From positions 1 through 9,796 of the forward strand of contig DAWK01000075.1 of NCBI GenBank assembly GCA_002509745.1: 9,796 bases of DNA, in the 5' to 3' direction. This document shows, in pieces, positions 1 through 8,281 of the stretch. How positions within the stretch are numbered: position 1 is the stretch's first letter; each line of letters begins with the position of its first letter. Under the pieces are notes generated by a model that saw only the letters and a list, made by a program, of their open reading frames with translations, did not search any database and had not been told where the DNA came from. Made by a program: the position numbers and the translations under genes. The DNA is from Methanobacteriaceae archaeon UBA349 (lineage in GTDB: Archaea; Methanobacteriota; Methanobacteria; Methanobacteriales; Methanobacteriaceae).

Positions 1-104
1 GAAATATAATCTTCACACTCGCTTTTTATTTCATAGCCATTTTCCAAATATTTTAAGACATATACTAAAAATTGGTGGAGTTGTATCATTTCATCTTTAT
101 ACAT
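1..104 (-). CDS. UPF0058 family protein, N-terminal part (cut by window edge)
   Basis: Reading the minus strand from an ATG at 104 gives 34 residues beginning MYKDEMIQLHQFLVYVLKYL and running off the window after residue 34. This opening matches my memory of the UPF0058 family (PF01893), small archaeal proteins of roughly 90 residues annotated as putative metal-binding proteins with no established function. I chose the ATG at 104 because GAGG (117-114) lies 9 bases upstream and the family normally starts with this M-x-K-D-E motif. An in-frame ATG at 119 would add five residues, but it directly abuts the AGGAG at 124-120 and so is a poor start. The gene is divergent from hisD. I recall UPF0058 next to hisD in Methanothermobacter as well, which supports the call. 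Only a third of the protein is visible, so metal ligands cannot be judged. Confidence 0.78.
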   Translation of the reverse strand, partial: MYKDEMIQLHQFLVYVLKYLENGYEIKSECEDYI

Positions 105-656
105 GGGTACCAGCCTCATCTCCTATTTAAAATTAGAATACGCACCTTATAGATGCTAGCTTTCTTTGAGAACGCTTAGATTAGTATGATTTTGTAGTAT
201 GAAATTAAATAATATTGTGATAAAAATTATCTAAATTAAAGATAATATTTAGTGAACATTCTTTTTTTATAATTGACATTAGATAAGGTTTTCCTTACTA
301 AATAATTTCTAATTGATAATACTAATGACTTTTACTTAATCCTTGTTTGTTTCATATAATCTTATCTAGTTTCTAATTACTTGATTTATTATTACCTATT
401 TAAAAAAATTATTTAATAAAATTTAATTTAAAAATAATCACTATTATTCAATTATTAGAATTATTTTTTTTATTATAAATAAATATAATAATGATTTCTT
501 ATAATCTTAATTAGTATTATGGCAATTTATATTTAATAAAAATTTATTTTATAAAATCAATTACTAAAACTATTCATTAAAAAAGACTTTATTTAATATT
601 AAGTGTTATAACTATAAATTAGTTTATAAGATTGATACAATTTTACTGTGATTATA
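105..656. other. Long AT-rich divergent intergenic region
   Basis: About 550 bases separate the divergent UPF0058 and hisD starts. I see no ORF with a ribosome binding site and no tRNA-like or GC-rich structured RNA. The part nearest UPF0058 (about 131-180) is less AT-rich than the rest and holds a TATA-like element for the minus strand (144-154, reading CATCTATAAGG on that strand). A 7-base inverted repeat (226-232 and 240-246) is followed by a T7 run at 262-268. From about 400 onward the sequence is almost pure A/T. Candidate TATA boxes for hisD are TTTATTTA at 588-595 and CTATAAAT at 612-619; the first would leave a leader of roughly 40 bases. All promoter positions here are inference. Confidence 0.5.
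588..595 (+). promoter_or_regulatory. Possible hisD TATA box
   Basis: TTTATTTA follows a purine-rich AAAAAGA stretch resembling an archaeal BRE plus TATA element. Transcription would begin near 618-622, leaving room for the GTGAT ribosome binding site at 648. In such AT-rich DNA, matches arise by chance, and the alternative at 612-619 is nearly as good. Confidence 0.25.
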
Positions 657-1928
657 ATGGAAATTATAGAATATAAACGTGAAGATGTTATAGAACTTGT
701 TAAACGTTCTCAAATTGATGTTGATGATGTTTTGATTAGTGTGCAATCCATTATTAATGAAGTAAAGATTCATGGAGATAATGCACTGAGTAAATTCACA
801 AAAAAATTTGATGGCGTTAAACTAAAGAATTTCAAGGTTTCTCAAGATGAAATAGAAACTAGTTATCAAAATTTGGAACCTGAAATTATAAATTCGCTGA
901 AAAAAGCTTCTGAAAATATAGAAAAATTTCATCACTCACAGCTTCCTAAAGAATGGTTCCAAGAGGTTGCTCCAGGAATATGCGCAGGCCAAATAATAAG
1001 GCCCATTGAAAGTGTAGGATGCTATATTCCTGGTGGAAGAGCTGTTTATCCTTCAACAATATTAATGACAGTTATTCCGGCTAAAATAGCTGGTGTGGAA
1101 AGAATTGTGTGCTGCACTCCGCCTCAAGCTGATGGTGAAATTGGAGATGCTTTGTTAGTGGCCGCAGATTTAGCTGGTGCTGACGAGATTTATAAAGTGG
1201 GCGGTGCTCAAGCCATTGCTGCATTAGCTTATGGGACCGAAGAAATTAAGAAGGTCAATAAAATTGTAGGGCCTGGAAATATTTTTGTAACCGGGGCCAA
1301 AAAGTTGGTCTATGGCGAAGTGGATATTGATTTTCCGGCTGGACCTTCTGAAGTTCTAATAATAGCTGATGAGGCTGCTAATGCAGATTTTATTGCTTTT
1401 GATATTCTGGCTCAGGCTGAACATGATCCAAATGCTTCCTGTGTTCTGGTGACCACTTCCAGTGATCTGGCTAATGAAGTACAGAGTATTGTTCTACAAA
1501 ACATTAAATATATGGAAAGAAGCAATATTATAAAAGAATCTCTGGATAAATATGGCAAAATTATTTTAACGAATTCTACTCAAGAATCTATTGATTTTAC
1601 CAATGAATATGCAGCAGAACATTTAATTATCATGACTAAAGACCCTGAAGAAACACTTAAATCAGTTAAAAATGCAGGATCAATATTTTTAGGTGAATTA
1701 ACTCCTGTTTCTGCAGGGGATTATGGTTCTGGAACTAATCATGTTCTTCCTACAGCAGGATGTGCTAAGATGTATTCTGGCCTTTCCACTGAATCTTTTT
1801 TAAAGAAACCAACTGTTCAAAGATTATCTAGGGAAGGTCTGGAGAATTTAAAAGATGTTGTTATTCCTTTAGCTGAATATGAAGGTCTTTTTGCCCATGC
1901 AGAATCATTTAAAAAGAGATTAAAATAA
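657..1928 (+). CDS. hisD: Histidinol dehydrogenase
   Basis: Cytoplasmic enzyme of the last two steps of histidine synthesis: L-histidinol is oxidised through histidinal to L-histidine with two NAD+. The 423-residue product has the usual family length and is complete. Visible signatures are [19 protein letters not shown] and DFPAGPSEV. The zinc ligands of the family fit Q253, H256 (AQAEHD), D355 (SAGDYGSG) and H414 near the C-terminus, and the catalytic Glu-His pair fits E321-H322 (AAEHL), so the enzyme looks active. I start at ATG 657 because GTGAT at 648-652 reads better as a Shine-Dalgarno sequence 4 bases upstream than as a GTG start adding three residues (MII). It stands alone from other his genes, is divergent from UPF0058, and lies 147 bases before aspS. 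A short T-run follows the stop. Confidence 0.96.
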   Translation: MEIIEYKREDVIELVKRSQIDVDDVLISVQSIINEVKIHGDNALSKFTKKFDGVKLKNFKVSQDEIETSYQNLEPEIINSLKKASENIEKFHHSQLPKEWFQEVAPGICAGQIIRPIESVGCYIPGGRAVYPSTILMTVIPAKIAGVERIVCCTPPQADGEIGDALLVAADLAGADEIYKVGGAQAIAALAYGTEEIKKVNKIVGPGNIFVTGAKKLVYGEVDIDFPAGPSEVLIIADEAANADFIAFDILAQAEHDPNASCVLVTTSSDLANEVQSIVLQNIKYMERSNIIKESLDKYGKIILTNSTQESIDFTNEYAAEHLIIMTKDPEETLKSVKNAGSIFLGELTPVSAGDYGSGTNHVLPTAGCAKMYSGLSTESFLKKPTVQRLSREGLENLKDVVIPLAEYEGLFAHAESFKKRLK

Positions 1929-1971
1929 TTGATTAAAATTTTCAAATATAGTTTTTAATATTCAACATGGT

Positions 1972-2003
1972 AATATTTTAATTTAATATTAATTTAAAAT
2001 ATT
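1972..2003. repeat. AT-only inverted repeat between hisD and aspS
   Basis: Arms AATATTTTAA (1972-1981) and TTAAAATATT (1994-2003) are perfect 10-base inverted repeats around a 12-base A/T spacer that is itself nearly palindromic. It could be part of the hisD 3' end or an aspS upstream element, but in such AT-rich DNA it may be chance. Confidence 0.4.
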
Positions 2004-2059
2004 CTAATAATGTTTCAAATAAAAAAATAATACTTATTTAATTAATAAATTCAATTTTA

Positions 2060-2065
2060 GAGGTG
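2060..2065 (+). promoter_or_regulatory. aspS ribosome binding site
   Basis: GAGGTG is a strong Shine-Dalgarno match lying 10 bases before ATG 2076 and 7 bases before TTG 2073. Spacing slightly favours TTG and codon preference favours ATG; the two differ by one residue. Confidence 0.7.
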
Positions 2066-2075
2066 TTCAACATTG

Positions 2076-3392
2076 ATGAATTCATTAGGCGATTTAAGAA
2101 GAAGTCATTATTCTAAAGAAATTAATCCAGATATGAATGATGAGGAAATCCTGGTTATGGGATGGACTCATGAGATTCGAGATCTGGGTGGAATTATTTT
2201 TGTTCTTTTAAGAGACCGTGATGGTTTAGTCCAGATTACTGCTCCCAGCAAAAAGATTGAAACAGATCTTTTTGAAAAACTGCGAAAAATTAAGAAAGAA
2301 TCTGTAATTGCGGTTAAAGGAAAAGTTCAGGGATCTCCCAAAGCTCCAGGTGGAGTGGAAGTTATACCTTCCGAATTGTACATATTAAATGAATCTAAAC
2401 AGCCATTACCTCTGGATCCTACTGAAAAGGTTAGAGCAGAGATTGATACTCGTTTGGATTCCAGGTTTTTAGATCTTAGAAAACCATCTATTAGTTCAAT
2501 TTTCAAAATTAAAAGTACTATGCTCCATTCTGTAAGAGTTTTCTTAGAGAAGAATGGATATTTAGAAATTAACACTCCTAAGTTAGTAGCTTCCGCTACA
2601 GAGGGTGGAACAGAATTATTCCCTATCACCTATTTTGAGAGGGAAGCATTCCTTGGCCAAAGCCCTCAGCTTTACAAACAGATCATGATGTCTTCGGGAT
2701 TTGATCGAGTTTATGAAATAGCTCCGATATTCAGAGCAGAAGAGCATGATACCCTCAGACACTTAAATGAGGTCATTTCAATTGATATAGAATCTTCTTT
2801 CATGGATCAACACGATGTGATGGATGTTTTGGAGAAACTGGTTATTCAGTCTATTACTGATGTTACTGAAAACTGTGAAACAGAACTTGAGGTTCTGGGA
2901 AGAGATTTGCAGGTTCCAGAAACTCCATTTGAAAAAATCGAGTACGATGAATTGATTGATATGGTTAATTCTAAGGGAGTTCCAATTGAACATGGAGAAG
3001 ACTTATCCCGAGCGGCAGAAAAAGCTATGGGCGAAATCATGGATGGATATTATTTCATTACAGGATGGCCAACTGAAATTAAACCATTTTATGTCCTACA
3101 TGAGGAAAAAACACCTGAAAAGAGCCAGGCCTTTGATTTAATGTATAAAGATCTGGAAATATCTTCTGGTGCTACCAGAGTTCATCAGCATGACCTTTTA
3201 GTGGAAAAAATTAAAGGAAAAGGATTAAATCCGGAATCTTTTGAGAGATACTTGGCAGCTTTTGAATATGGGATGCCACCTCATGCTGGATGGGGATTAG
3301 GGGCTGAAAGGTTCAATATGACTTTAACTGGCCTTAATAACATTAGAGAAACGGTTTTATTCCCAAGAGATAGAAGAAGGTTAACTCCTTAA
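2076..3392 (+). CDS. aspS: Aspartyl-tRNA synthetase, archaeal type, probably non-discriminating (AspRS/ND)
   Basis: Class II synthetase that charges tRNA-Asp with aspartate. The 438-residue length fits the archaeal/eukaryotic-type AspRS, which lacks the bacterial insertion domain. The N-terminal OB-fold anticodon-binding domain covers about residues 1-105, followed by the catalytic domain with motif 2 ([11 protein letters not shown], 219-229) and motif 3 (GLGAER, 407-412). H32 (in [11 protein letters not shown]) and P91 (in KAPGGVEV) sit where non-discriminating enzymes, as I recall, carry His and Pro; discriminating archaeal enzymes have Trp and Lys there. This suggests it also makes Asp-tRNA-Asn, to be amidated by GatCAB, as reported for relatives. 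GAGGTG at 2060-2065 is the ribosome binding site. A TTG at 2073 directly before the ATG is an alternative start adding one residue. Confidence 0.96.
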   Translation: MNSLGDLRRSHYSKEINPDMNDEEILVMGWTHEIRDLGGIIFVLLRDRDGLVQITAPSKKIETDLFEKLRKIKKESVIAVKGKVQGSPKAPGGVEVIPSELYILNESKQPLPLDPTEKVRAEIDTRLDSRFLDLRKPSISSIFKIKSTMLHSVRVFLEKNGYLEINTPKLVASATEGGTELFPITYFEREAFLGQSPQLYKQIMMSSGFDRVYEIAPIFRAEEHDTLRHLNEVISIDIESSFMDQHDVMDVLEKLVIQSITDVTENCETELEVLGRDLQVPETPFEKIEYDELIDMVNSKGVPIEHGEDLSRAAEKAMGEIMDGYYFITGWPTEIKPFYVLHEEKTPEKSQAFDLMYKDLEISSGATRVHQHDLLVEKIKGKGLNPESFERYLAAFEYGMPPHAGWGLGAERFNMTLTGLNNIRETVLFPRDRRRLTP

Positions 3393-3441
3393 TTTCTATC
3401 TTTTTCTAATATAATTATTTGAATTTTAAGAATTTCAACAA

Positions 3442-3463
3442 TTTTTTTATTTTTATTATTTTT
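3442..3463 (+). terminator. T-rich terminator after aspS
   Basis: Starting 50 bases after the aspS stop, T-runs of seven, five and five are broken only by single A or ATTA spacers. Runs of this kind are the usual intrinsic termination signal for archaeal RNA polymerase. It suggests aspS and the flavoprotein gene are separate transcripts. A TATA-like TTTTTAAATA at 3459-3468, overlapping the last T-run, could serve the next gene. Confidence 0.55.
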
Positions 3464-3525
3464 AAATATGTAATTTTCAATCAACAATAATCGCTGATTA
3501 GAACTTAAAGGATTTTGAAAATATC

Positions 3526-5037
3526 ATGAAAATTAAAAATTCTTCTATTGATGACTCATCTAATGGAAAAAATGGAAATATTATTAGTTATAAGATTGCA
3601 GTTATTGGTGGAGGCCCTGCGGGTATAATGGCGGCAATATCTGCTGCAAAAATGTTATCCAAGAGCAGGAGTAGTCATAATAAAAAAATTAATCATAAAT
3701 CTAAAATTAAAACTAAAAAAAATAATGAATTTCACGATGTTGTGTTAATTGAGAAAAATGAAACACTGGGCAAAAAACTCCTTTTAACTGGAGGAGGGCG
3801 CTGCAATATTACTAATAATTCAGATCTAAAGACTCATATTAATGCTTTTGGAAAAAATAGTTCTTTTTTAAAGCCTTCGCTTTATAATTTTGATAATAAA
3901 TCTCTGCTGACTTTTTTTAAGGATAAAGGATTGGATTTCAAGGTTGAATCTCATGGAAAAGTCTATCCTGACGATGATAAATCTTCTTCTGTATTAAAAT
4001 TACTAGAAGAATATCTCCAAGAATATAATGTAAGACTATTATTGGGTCACAAGGTTAGCAATATTGAAAAAAATGAGGATTATTTTGATATTTCTATGGA
4101 AAAACATTTGAAACCTCAGAAAACGTCAAATGAATTTCAGAGTAATATTAACCAAAAAAACTTTAATAGAAAAAACTCATCTATTAAATCATCTAAAGTT
4201 ATTTTAGCCACCGGGGGCCTATCTTATCCATCAACGGGTTCTACTGGGGATGGAATGAAATTTGCGGAAAATTTAGGCCATAAATTAACTAAATTGAATC
4301 CTGGTTTGACACCACTAAAAGTTCAAGAGGAATGGATAAAAGATTTATCTGGGTTAAAATTTGAAAATATTGGCCTTAGCTTTAGAAAAAGTTCTAAAAA
4401 AAGAGTTTCGTATATGGGGACTATTTTATTTACTCACTTTGGCCTATCAGGTCCCGGAATTTTGGATTTGAGTCGAGAAATTTCTTTACTAACTAACTCT
4501 CATATTAATTCGCAAAATTTCATTAAAAACAATGAAAGGAACAATAAAGAGAAAATAGGACTAAATAATTTTCCAATGGAAATCTTTTTAGATTTAATTC
4601 CTGAAATATCAGTTGATGAATTAAAGGATAAATTTAATTTAGAATTTTCCAAAAATGGTAAAACTATTATAAAAAATTATTTAAAATCAATTCTTCCTAA
4701 TAAGCTTATAATTCCATTTTTAACTAATTCAAATATAGATCATAATATACAACTCAGTAAAATCTCGAAAAAAGAGAAAAATAGACTAATTATTAATCTT
4801 AAGGACTTAAAAATTTATATAACTGGATTAATGCCTTTTAAAAGTAGTATGGTAACCTGTGGTGGAGTATATCATAAGAATATTCATTCAAAAACCATGG
4901 AATCAAAATTAGTCAGTGGCATGTATTTTTCTGGTGAAATAATTGAATTTTGCGGCCTAAGTGGGGGATACAATTTGCAAATGGCTTTTTCTACTGGCTA
5001 TACTGCAGGTAAAAATGCTGCAACTTCATTAATCTAA
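3526..5037 (+). CDS. NAD(P)/FAD-dependent oxidoreductase, HI0933/BaiN family, with low-complexity insertions
   Basis: Flavoprotein of the HI0933-like family (PF03486; TIGR00275). Its substrate is not known; BaiN assignments in gut bacteria do not transfer safely. Family motifs are all visible: the dinucleotide-binding GGGPAG (28-33), TGGGRCNITN (88-97), ATGGLSYPSTGSTGDG (228-243), FTHFGLSGPG (302-311) and the C-terminal FAD-contact region SGEIIEFCGLSGGYNLQMA (469-487). At 503 residues it is about 90 longer than most relatives. The excess comprises a 25-residue N-terminal extension and K/N/S-rich stretches at about 46-70, 192-223 and 323-345, which fall between conserved blocks and look like surface loops. 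No signal peptide is evident, so it is presumably cytoplasmic. The ribosome binding site is weak (AAAGGA at 3507-3512, 13 bases before ATG). It lies between aspS and cbiC, and I infer no shared pathway. Confidence 0.9.
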   Translation: MKIKNSSIDDSSNGKNGNIISYKIAVIGGGPAGIMAAISAAKMLSKSRSSHNKKINHKSKIKTKKNNEFHDVVLIEKNETLGKKLLLTGGGRCNITNNSDLKTHINAFGKNSSFLKPSLYNFDNKSLLTFFKDKGLDFKVESHGKVYPDDDKSSSVLKLLEEYLQEYNVRLLLGHKVSNIEKNEDYFDISMEKHLKPQKTSNEFQSNINQKNFNRKNSSIKSSKVILATGGLSYPSTGSTGDGMKFAENLGHKLTKLNPGLTPLKVQEEWIKDLSGLKFENIGLSFRKSSKKRVSYMGTILFTHFGLSGPGILDLSREISLLTNSHINSQNFIKNNERNNKEKIGLNNFPMEIFLDLIPEISVDELKDKFNLEFSKNGKTIIKNYLKSILPNKLIIPFLTNSNIDHNIQLSKISKKEKNRLIINLKDLKIYITGLMPFKSSMVTCGGVYHKNIHSKTMESKLVSGMYFSGEIIEFCGLSGGYNLQMAFSTGYTAGKNAATSLI

Positions 5038-5040
5038 TTT

Positions 5041-5079
5041 AATTAACTTCATGAACCTGATAAGGATTTATAGTTAATT
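5041..5079 (+). terminator. Possible 3'-end hairpin and T-rich tail after the flavoprotein gene
   Basis: Three bases after the stop, AATTAACT (5041-5048) pairs with AGTTAATT (5072-5079) around a 23-base loop containing a small inner CCT-GATA-AGG stem (5056-5065). T-rich sequence follows (about 5080-5130). The stem is pure A/T apart from one pair, so its stability is doubtful; the T-runs alone may end transcription. Confidence 0.35.
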
Positions 5080-5124
5080 CATTTTAATAATTTTAATTTT
5101 ATTATTTTAGAAATTATCTTTTTT

Positions 5125-5141
5125 AAAAAAATTTATTATAT
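5125..5141 (+). promoter_or_regulatory. Candidate promoter region for cbiC
   Basis: An A-run followed by TTTATTATAT resembles an archaeal BRE/TATA element, but would give a leader of about 130 bases. A second candidate, CATATAAAT at 5181-5189, would give about 90 bases. TTATTTATAC at 5271-5280 is too close to the start unless the mRNA is nearly leaderless. I cannot choose between them from sequence. Confidence 0.2.
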
Positions 5142-5300
5142 CCCTAACATAATAATGTATAGAATAATTAAATAAGTCTGCATATAAATTAATATTTAAT
5201 AGAAAAATTCTAATGAGTTGTCAATTTTATTGATTATTCATTAATAAAAATCTAAATTTAACTAATAATATTATTTATACCTCAAAATTGAGTGATAATC

Positions 5301-5933
5301 ATGTTCATGGGTGCATCTACTAAACAGGGCTACGAAATTGCCAATAAAAGCCGGGATATAGTTAGGTCATTAATTGGTGACAAAACCGCCTCACTATCCC
5401 CTGAAGAAAAATCTATTGTAGAGAGAATTGTTCATTCCACGGCTGATGTGGAATACGCGGATTTAACAATTATAACGGATGAATTTGTTTCTAAAAGTGT
5501 TAAATCGTTAAAAGAAGATTTGGATATTTTAACGGATATCAATATGGTTCGTGTTGGTATAAATAAATATTCTGGTGATGTTAATTGTTTTATAAGTCAC
5601 CCTGATGTCATTAAAATGGCCAAAGAAAGTGAAATTACCAGAGCGGCAGCAGCAATGCAATATGCTGCAGATATGGGTTTTGAGGGGATTGTGGCCGTTG
5701 GAAATGCACCTACTGCTCTTTATAAACTCATCGAACTGATTGAAAATGGAGAAATGGATGTTAAATCTGTTGTTGGAGTTCCTGTTGGTTTTGTTGGTGC
5801 TGCTGATTCAAAAGAATCACTTTTAAAAACAAATATTGATAGTTTAATAACCAGAGGCCCTAAAGGAGGCACTCCCGTGGCTGTAGCTGCTATAAATTCC
5901 CTTATTAGTATTAGTAAAACTGGCCAGGAATAA
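5301..5933 (+). CDS. cbiC: Cobalt-precorrin-8 methylmutase (precorrin-8X methylmutase)
   Basis: Cytoplasmic isomerase of anaerobic cobamide synthesis; it moves the C-11 methyl group to C-12 of cobalt-precorrin-8 to give cobyrinate. The 210-residue length is normal for CbiC/CobH. The conserved opening MGASTKQGYEIANKSRDIV and the VHSTADVEYADL motif containing the catalytic histidine (H45 here, matching His43 of characterised enzymes) are both present. Conserved blocks ISHPDVIKMAKE, VAVGNAPTALY, VGVPVGFVGAADSK and TRGPKGGTPVAVAAIN follow, so it is complete. I start at ATG 5301 because GTGAT at 5292-5296 is a Shine-Dalgarno sequence 4 bases upstream, not a GTG start. hemL follows 71 bases downstream in the same direction and acts in the same tetrapyrrole network, so co-transcription is plausible. 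No other corrin ring genes are in the window. Confidence 0.95.
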   Translation: MFMGASTKQGYEIANKSRDIVRSLIGDKTASLSPEEKSIVERIVHSTADVEYADLTIITDEFVSKSVKSLKEDLDILTDINMVRVGINKYSGDVNCFISHPDVIKMAKESEITRAAAAMQYAADMGFEGIVAVGNAPTALYKLIELIENGEMDVKSVVGVPVGFVGAADSKESLLKTNIDSLITRGPKGGTPVAVAAINSLISISKTGQE

Positions 5934-6004
5934 TGGTTAGTTTTGTTTAAAATTATTTTAAATATTTTATAAAGCTTATATTCTTGATTAAATGAGGAAA
6001 AACA

Positions 6005-7264
6005 ATGAAATCTGAAGATTTATTTAAAGAATCCCAAAAATACTTGCCGGGGGGCGTAGATTCTCCAGTCAGAGCATTTAAACCATATCCATTTTTTGCA
6101 GATAAAGGAAAAGGTTCAAAACTATGGGATGTTGATGGAAATGTTTATACTGATTACTGCCTGGGTTATGGTCCTTTAATAATGGGCCATGCTCCTGAGA
6201 ATATAATTGACTCAGTTTACGAGCAAATTAAAAATGGAACCACATTCGGCGCTCCTACCGAGAAAGAAATTGAATTGGCCAAATTAGTAATAAATAAAGT
6301 TCCCTGTGCAGAAATGGTTAGATTTGTAAATTCTGGAACGGAAGCAACTATGAGTGCCATAAGACTGGCCCGAGGTTTCACCGGGAAAAACAAAATTATT
6401 AAATTTGAAGGATCTTATCATGGTGCTCATGATTATGTTCTGGTAAAATCAGGTTCGGGAGCTGCATGTTTACCTGATTCTCTTGGTGTACCAGAGGATA
6501 CCACAAAAAATACTCTTTCTATTCCCTTCAATGATATGAATGCACTTTTGGCATTAATTGAATTGGAAGCAGATGAAATAGCAGCTATTATAGTAGAACC
6601 AGTAATGGCCAATATTGGCTGTATTGAACCTCAGAAAGGATATTTAGAATTTTTACGTGAAATAACTGAAGAAAATAATATAATGCTTATTTTTGATGAA
6701 GTTATCACTGGTTTCAGACTTTCAGAAGGAGGAGCTCAGGAATATTTTGGTGTTACTCCAGATTTGGTAACTATGGGGAAAATAATTGGTGGTGGATTTC
6801 CTATGGGTGCTTTAGCCGGTAAAAAAGAGATAATGGAGTTCATAGCACCTTGCGGGAGTGTTTATCAAGCAGGAACTTTCAATGGAAATCCTGTTTCAGT
6901 AACTGCTGGATTGAACACACTTGAATTACTTGATAAAAAATTCTATTCTGGTTTGAATGAAAAAAGCCAGTCTTTAAGGGACGGAATCAGAGATATTTTA
7001 GAAGATAACGATTTTAATTTGAAGTTAGTTGGTTTAACATCCATGTTCCAGATTTATTTCACTGAAATTGAGGTAAAAAACTATAATGATGCTAAGACTT
7101 CTGATGTTGATAAGTTTTCTATTTATTTCCAAGAACTTCTTAAAAAGGGAATTTTCATACCACCATCTCAATTCGAGTGCTGTTTCTTATCACAAGCTCA
7201 TTCTCGTGAAGATATTGAAAATACATTAAATAGTATGGAATCTGCTTTAAAAATAGTATTTTGA
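6005..7264 (+). CDS. hemL: Glutamate-1-semialdehyde 2,1-aminomutase
   Basis: PLP enzyme of the C5 pathway that converts glutamate-1-semialdehyde to 5-aminolevulinate, the precursor of all tetrapyrroles; in a methanogen these include cobamides, F430 and siroheme. The 419-residue length and complete start-to-stop match the family. Visible features are the N-terminal [13 protein letters not shown], the phosphate-binding region [16 protein letters not shown] (from 109), the catalytic-site glycine-tyrosine segment [11 protein letters not shown]231 in [10 protein letters not shown] that contacts the PLP ring nitrogen, and K259 in [14 protein letters not shown] that forms the Schiff base. GAGG at 5994-5997 is 7 bases before the ATG. 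It follows cbiC by 71 bases, probably in one unit, although TTTTATAAA at 5964-5972 could give it its own start site. It is convergent with the zinc-ribbon gene downstream. Confidence 0.96.
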   Translation: MKSEDLFKESQKYLPGGVDSPVRAFKPYPFFADKGKGSKLWDVDGNVYTDYCLGYGPLIMGHAPENIIDSVYEQIKNGTTFGAPTEKEIELAKLVINKVPCAEMVRFVNSGTEATMSAIRLARGFTGKNKIIKFEGSYHGAHDYVLVKSGSGAACLPDSLGVPEDTTKNTLSIPFNDMNALLALIELEADEIAAIIVEPVMANIGCIEPQKGYLEFLREITEENNIMLIFDEVITGFRLSEGGAQEYFGVTPDLVTMGKIIGGGFPMGALAGKKEIMEFIAPCGSVYQAGTFNGNPVSVTAGLNTLELLDKKFYSGLNEKSQSLRDGIRDILEDNDFNLKLVGLTSMFQIYFTEIEVKNYNDAKTSDVDKFSIYFQELLKKGIFIPPSQFECCFLSQAHSREDIENTLNSMESALKIVF

Positions 7265-7334
7265 ATTATCAATTCTTTGATTTAATTATTTATATTTATA
7301 AATTATTAAATTACAAGATAGTTTTTGAATTCTA

Positions 7335-7342
7335 TTTTTTTT
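7335..7342 (+). terminator. T8 terminator after hemL
   Basis: An uninterrupted run of eight T about 70 bases beyond the hemL stop, in the convergent spacer (7265-7425), fits an archaeal poly-T termination signal. No GC-rich stem precedes it. The minus-strand gene entering this spacer from the other side has only shorter T-runs. Confidence 0.5.
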
Positions 7343-7425
7343 ACTTAATTATTTAACATTATTTGAATTAGAATTTCAAGCGGCCAAATAATAAACTAAA
7401 TTTAAAAATTAAATATAAAATGGTT

Positions 7426-8088
7426 TTATTTAAAGAAATAAAGAGATATTGCTAAAATAAGTAATATTATTGCTATTACTGACGCTACTTTTAGTAGGGA
7501 AATGTTTTCTTTGAAGGAATTAGATGAACTCTTTTGGTTACGAACACTGGTTCTTTTCTCTTGAATACGGGCCATAAGCTTTTTTTCTTCCTTTTCCATG
7601 GTTTCTTTAAGGTCTTTTTCATCAAACGGGTAAATGTCACTATTTCCAGAAATATTGTTTCTAGGGTTTTTTGGTTGAATAAATACTGATTTAATATTTT
7701 TATTAGGATTTTTTCCCCACATGGGGAGTTTTCCATCTTTAATCTCATTTAAAATCTCTTCCTGGATTTCAACTTTTTTGGAAAGCTCTTCGAACTGTTT
7801 TTTCCTTTTTTCAGCTTTATTCTTCAGATTAATTACCATTTCTTGAATTTCTTCATAATCAAGTTGGTCTTCTTCTAATTGTGTGGTATCCGTTCCATTT
7901 TTCTTTTTAGAAATAAAATTATGAGTTTCTTGATAGTTTAAATGCCCCCCGCATTCACACAAATCAAATTCTGAAGGTGATTCGCCTTCCTGTAACTGGT
8001 AATAACCATTACAATTCTCACAAATAAGATATCCGCCTATTGACATATTATCAATGCCACTTTCAAATAAATCCATATTTGAAACCAT
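7426..8088 (-). CDS. Zinc-ribbon, coiled-coil, C-terminally membrane-anchored protein of unknown function
   Basis: Uncharacterised 220-residue protein. An N-terminal zinc ribbon (C23-x2-C26, then C44-x-C46 in [11 protein letters not shown] to CECGGHL) should bind one zinc. I recall similar ribbons in many Methanobacteriales proteins. Charged heptad-like helices at about 70-117 and 157-182 look like coiled coils, separated by a linker rich in P, N and G. A single hydrophobic segment at about 197-219 ([19 protein letters not shown]) ends one residue before the C-terminus, so the protein is probably tail-anchored with its ribbon in the cytoplasm. I start at ATG 8088 because GGGGGG at 8099-8094 lies 5 bases upstream. 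A TTG at 8109 would add seven residues but would place this site inside the gene; ATG 8076 is too far from it. It is convergent with hemL and 235 bases downstream of the DUF4012 gene on the same strand. Confidence 0.85.
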   Translation of the reverse strand: MVSNMDLFESGIDNMSIGGYLICENCNGYYQLQEGESPSEFDLCECGGHLNYQETHNFISKKKNGTDTTQLEEDQLDYEEIQEMVINLKNKAEKRKKQFEELSKKVEIQEEILNEIKDGKLPMWGKNPNKNIKSVFIQPKNPRNNISGNSDIYPFDEKDLKETMEKEEKKLMARIQEKRTSVRNQKSSSNSFKENISLLKVASVIAIILLILAISLYFFK

Positions 8089-8093
8089 ATCAT

Positions 8094-8099
8094 CCCCCC
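8094..8099 (-). promoter_or_regulatory. Ribosome binding site that fixes the zinc-ribbon protein start
   Basis: Six consecutive G on the minus strand, 5 bases before ATG 8088, form a rare G-rich patch in this AT-rich region. It approximates the GGAGG core and argues for the internal ATG over the TTG at 8109. Confidence 0.55.
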
Positions 8100-8281
8100 G
8101 AGGACTCAACCCAATAAATAAATATCGTGTTAAAACTTGTAATTAATAAATTAATATAGTATACTATTTTGTAAATTATATCCTATTAATTTTTCTATTA
8201 ATAATTAAAAAGTAGTCTCAAAATAAAAATATTAATAATGGATCTTACTTTAATTTAATAATAAAATTCTATTGAGTAATC

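Noticed and set aside
2327..2629. Minus-strand ORF of 100 codons inside aspS, and shorter ones at 2778-2993 and 2846-3040
   Set aside because: They lie wholly within the well-supported aspS gene, have no recognisable motifs, and are shadows of its codon pattern.
3488..3500. Palindrome TAATC-GCT-GATTA before the flavoprotein gene, considered as an operator
   Set aside because: Five-base arms are too short to separate from chance here, and no second copy was seen elsewhere in the window.
5038..5300. Spacer before cbiC considered for a cobalamin riboswitch
   Set aside because: No B12-box-like or GC-rich paired structure is visible, and the sequence is almost all A/T.
7263..7275. GAATT-ATC-AATTC hairpin at the hemL stop codon
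   Set aside because: Five A/T-rich pairs with a 3-base loop are too weak to call a terminator; the T8 run downstream is the better candidate.
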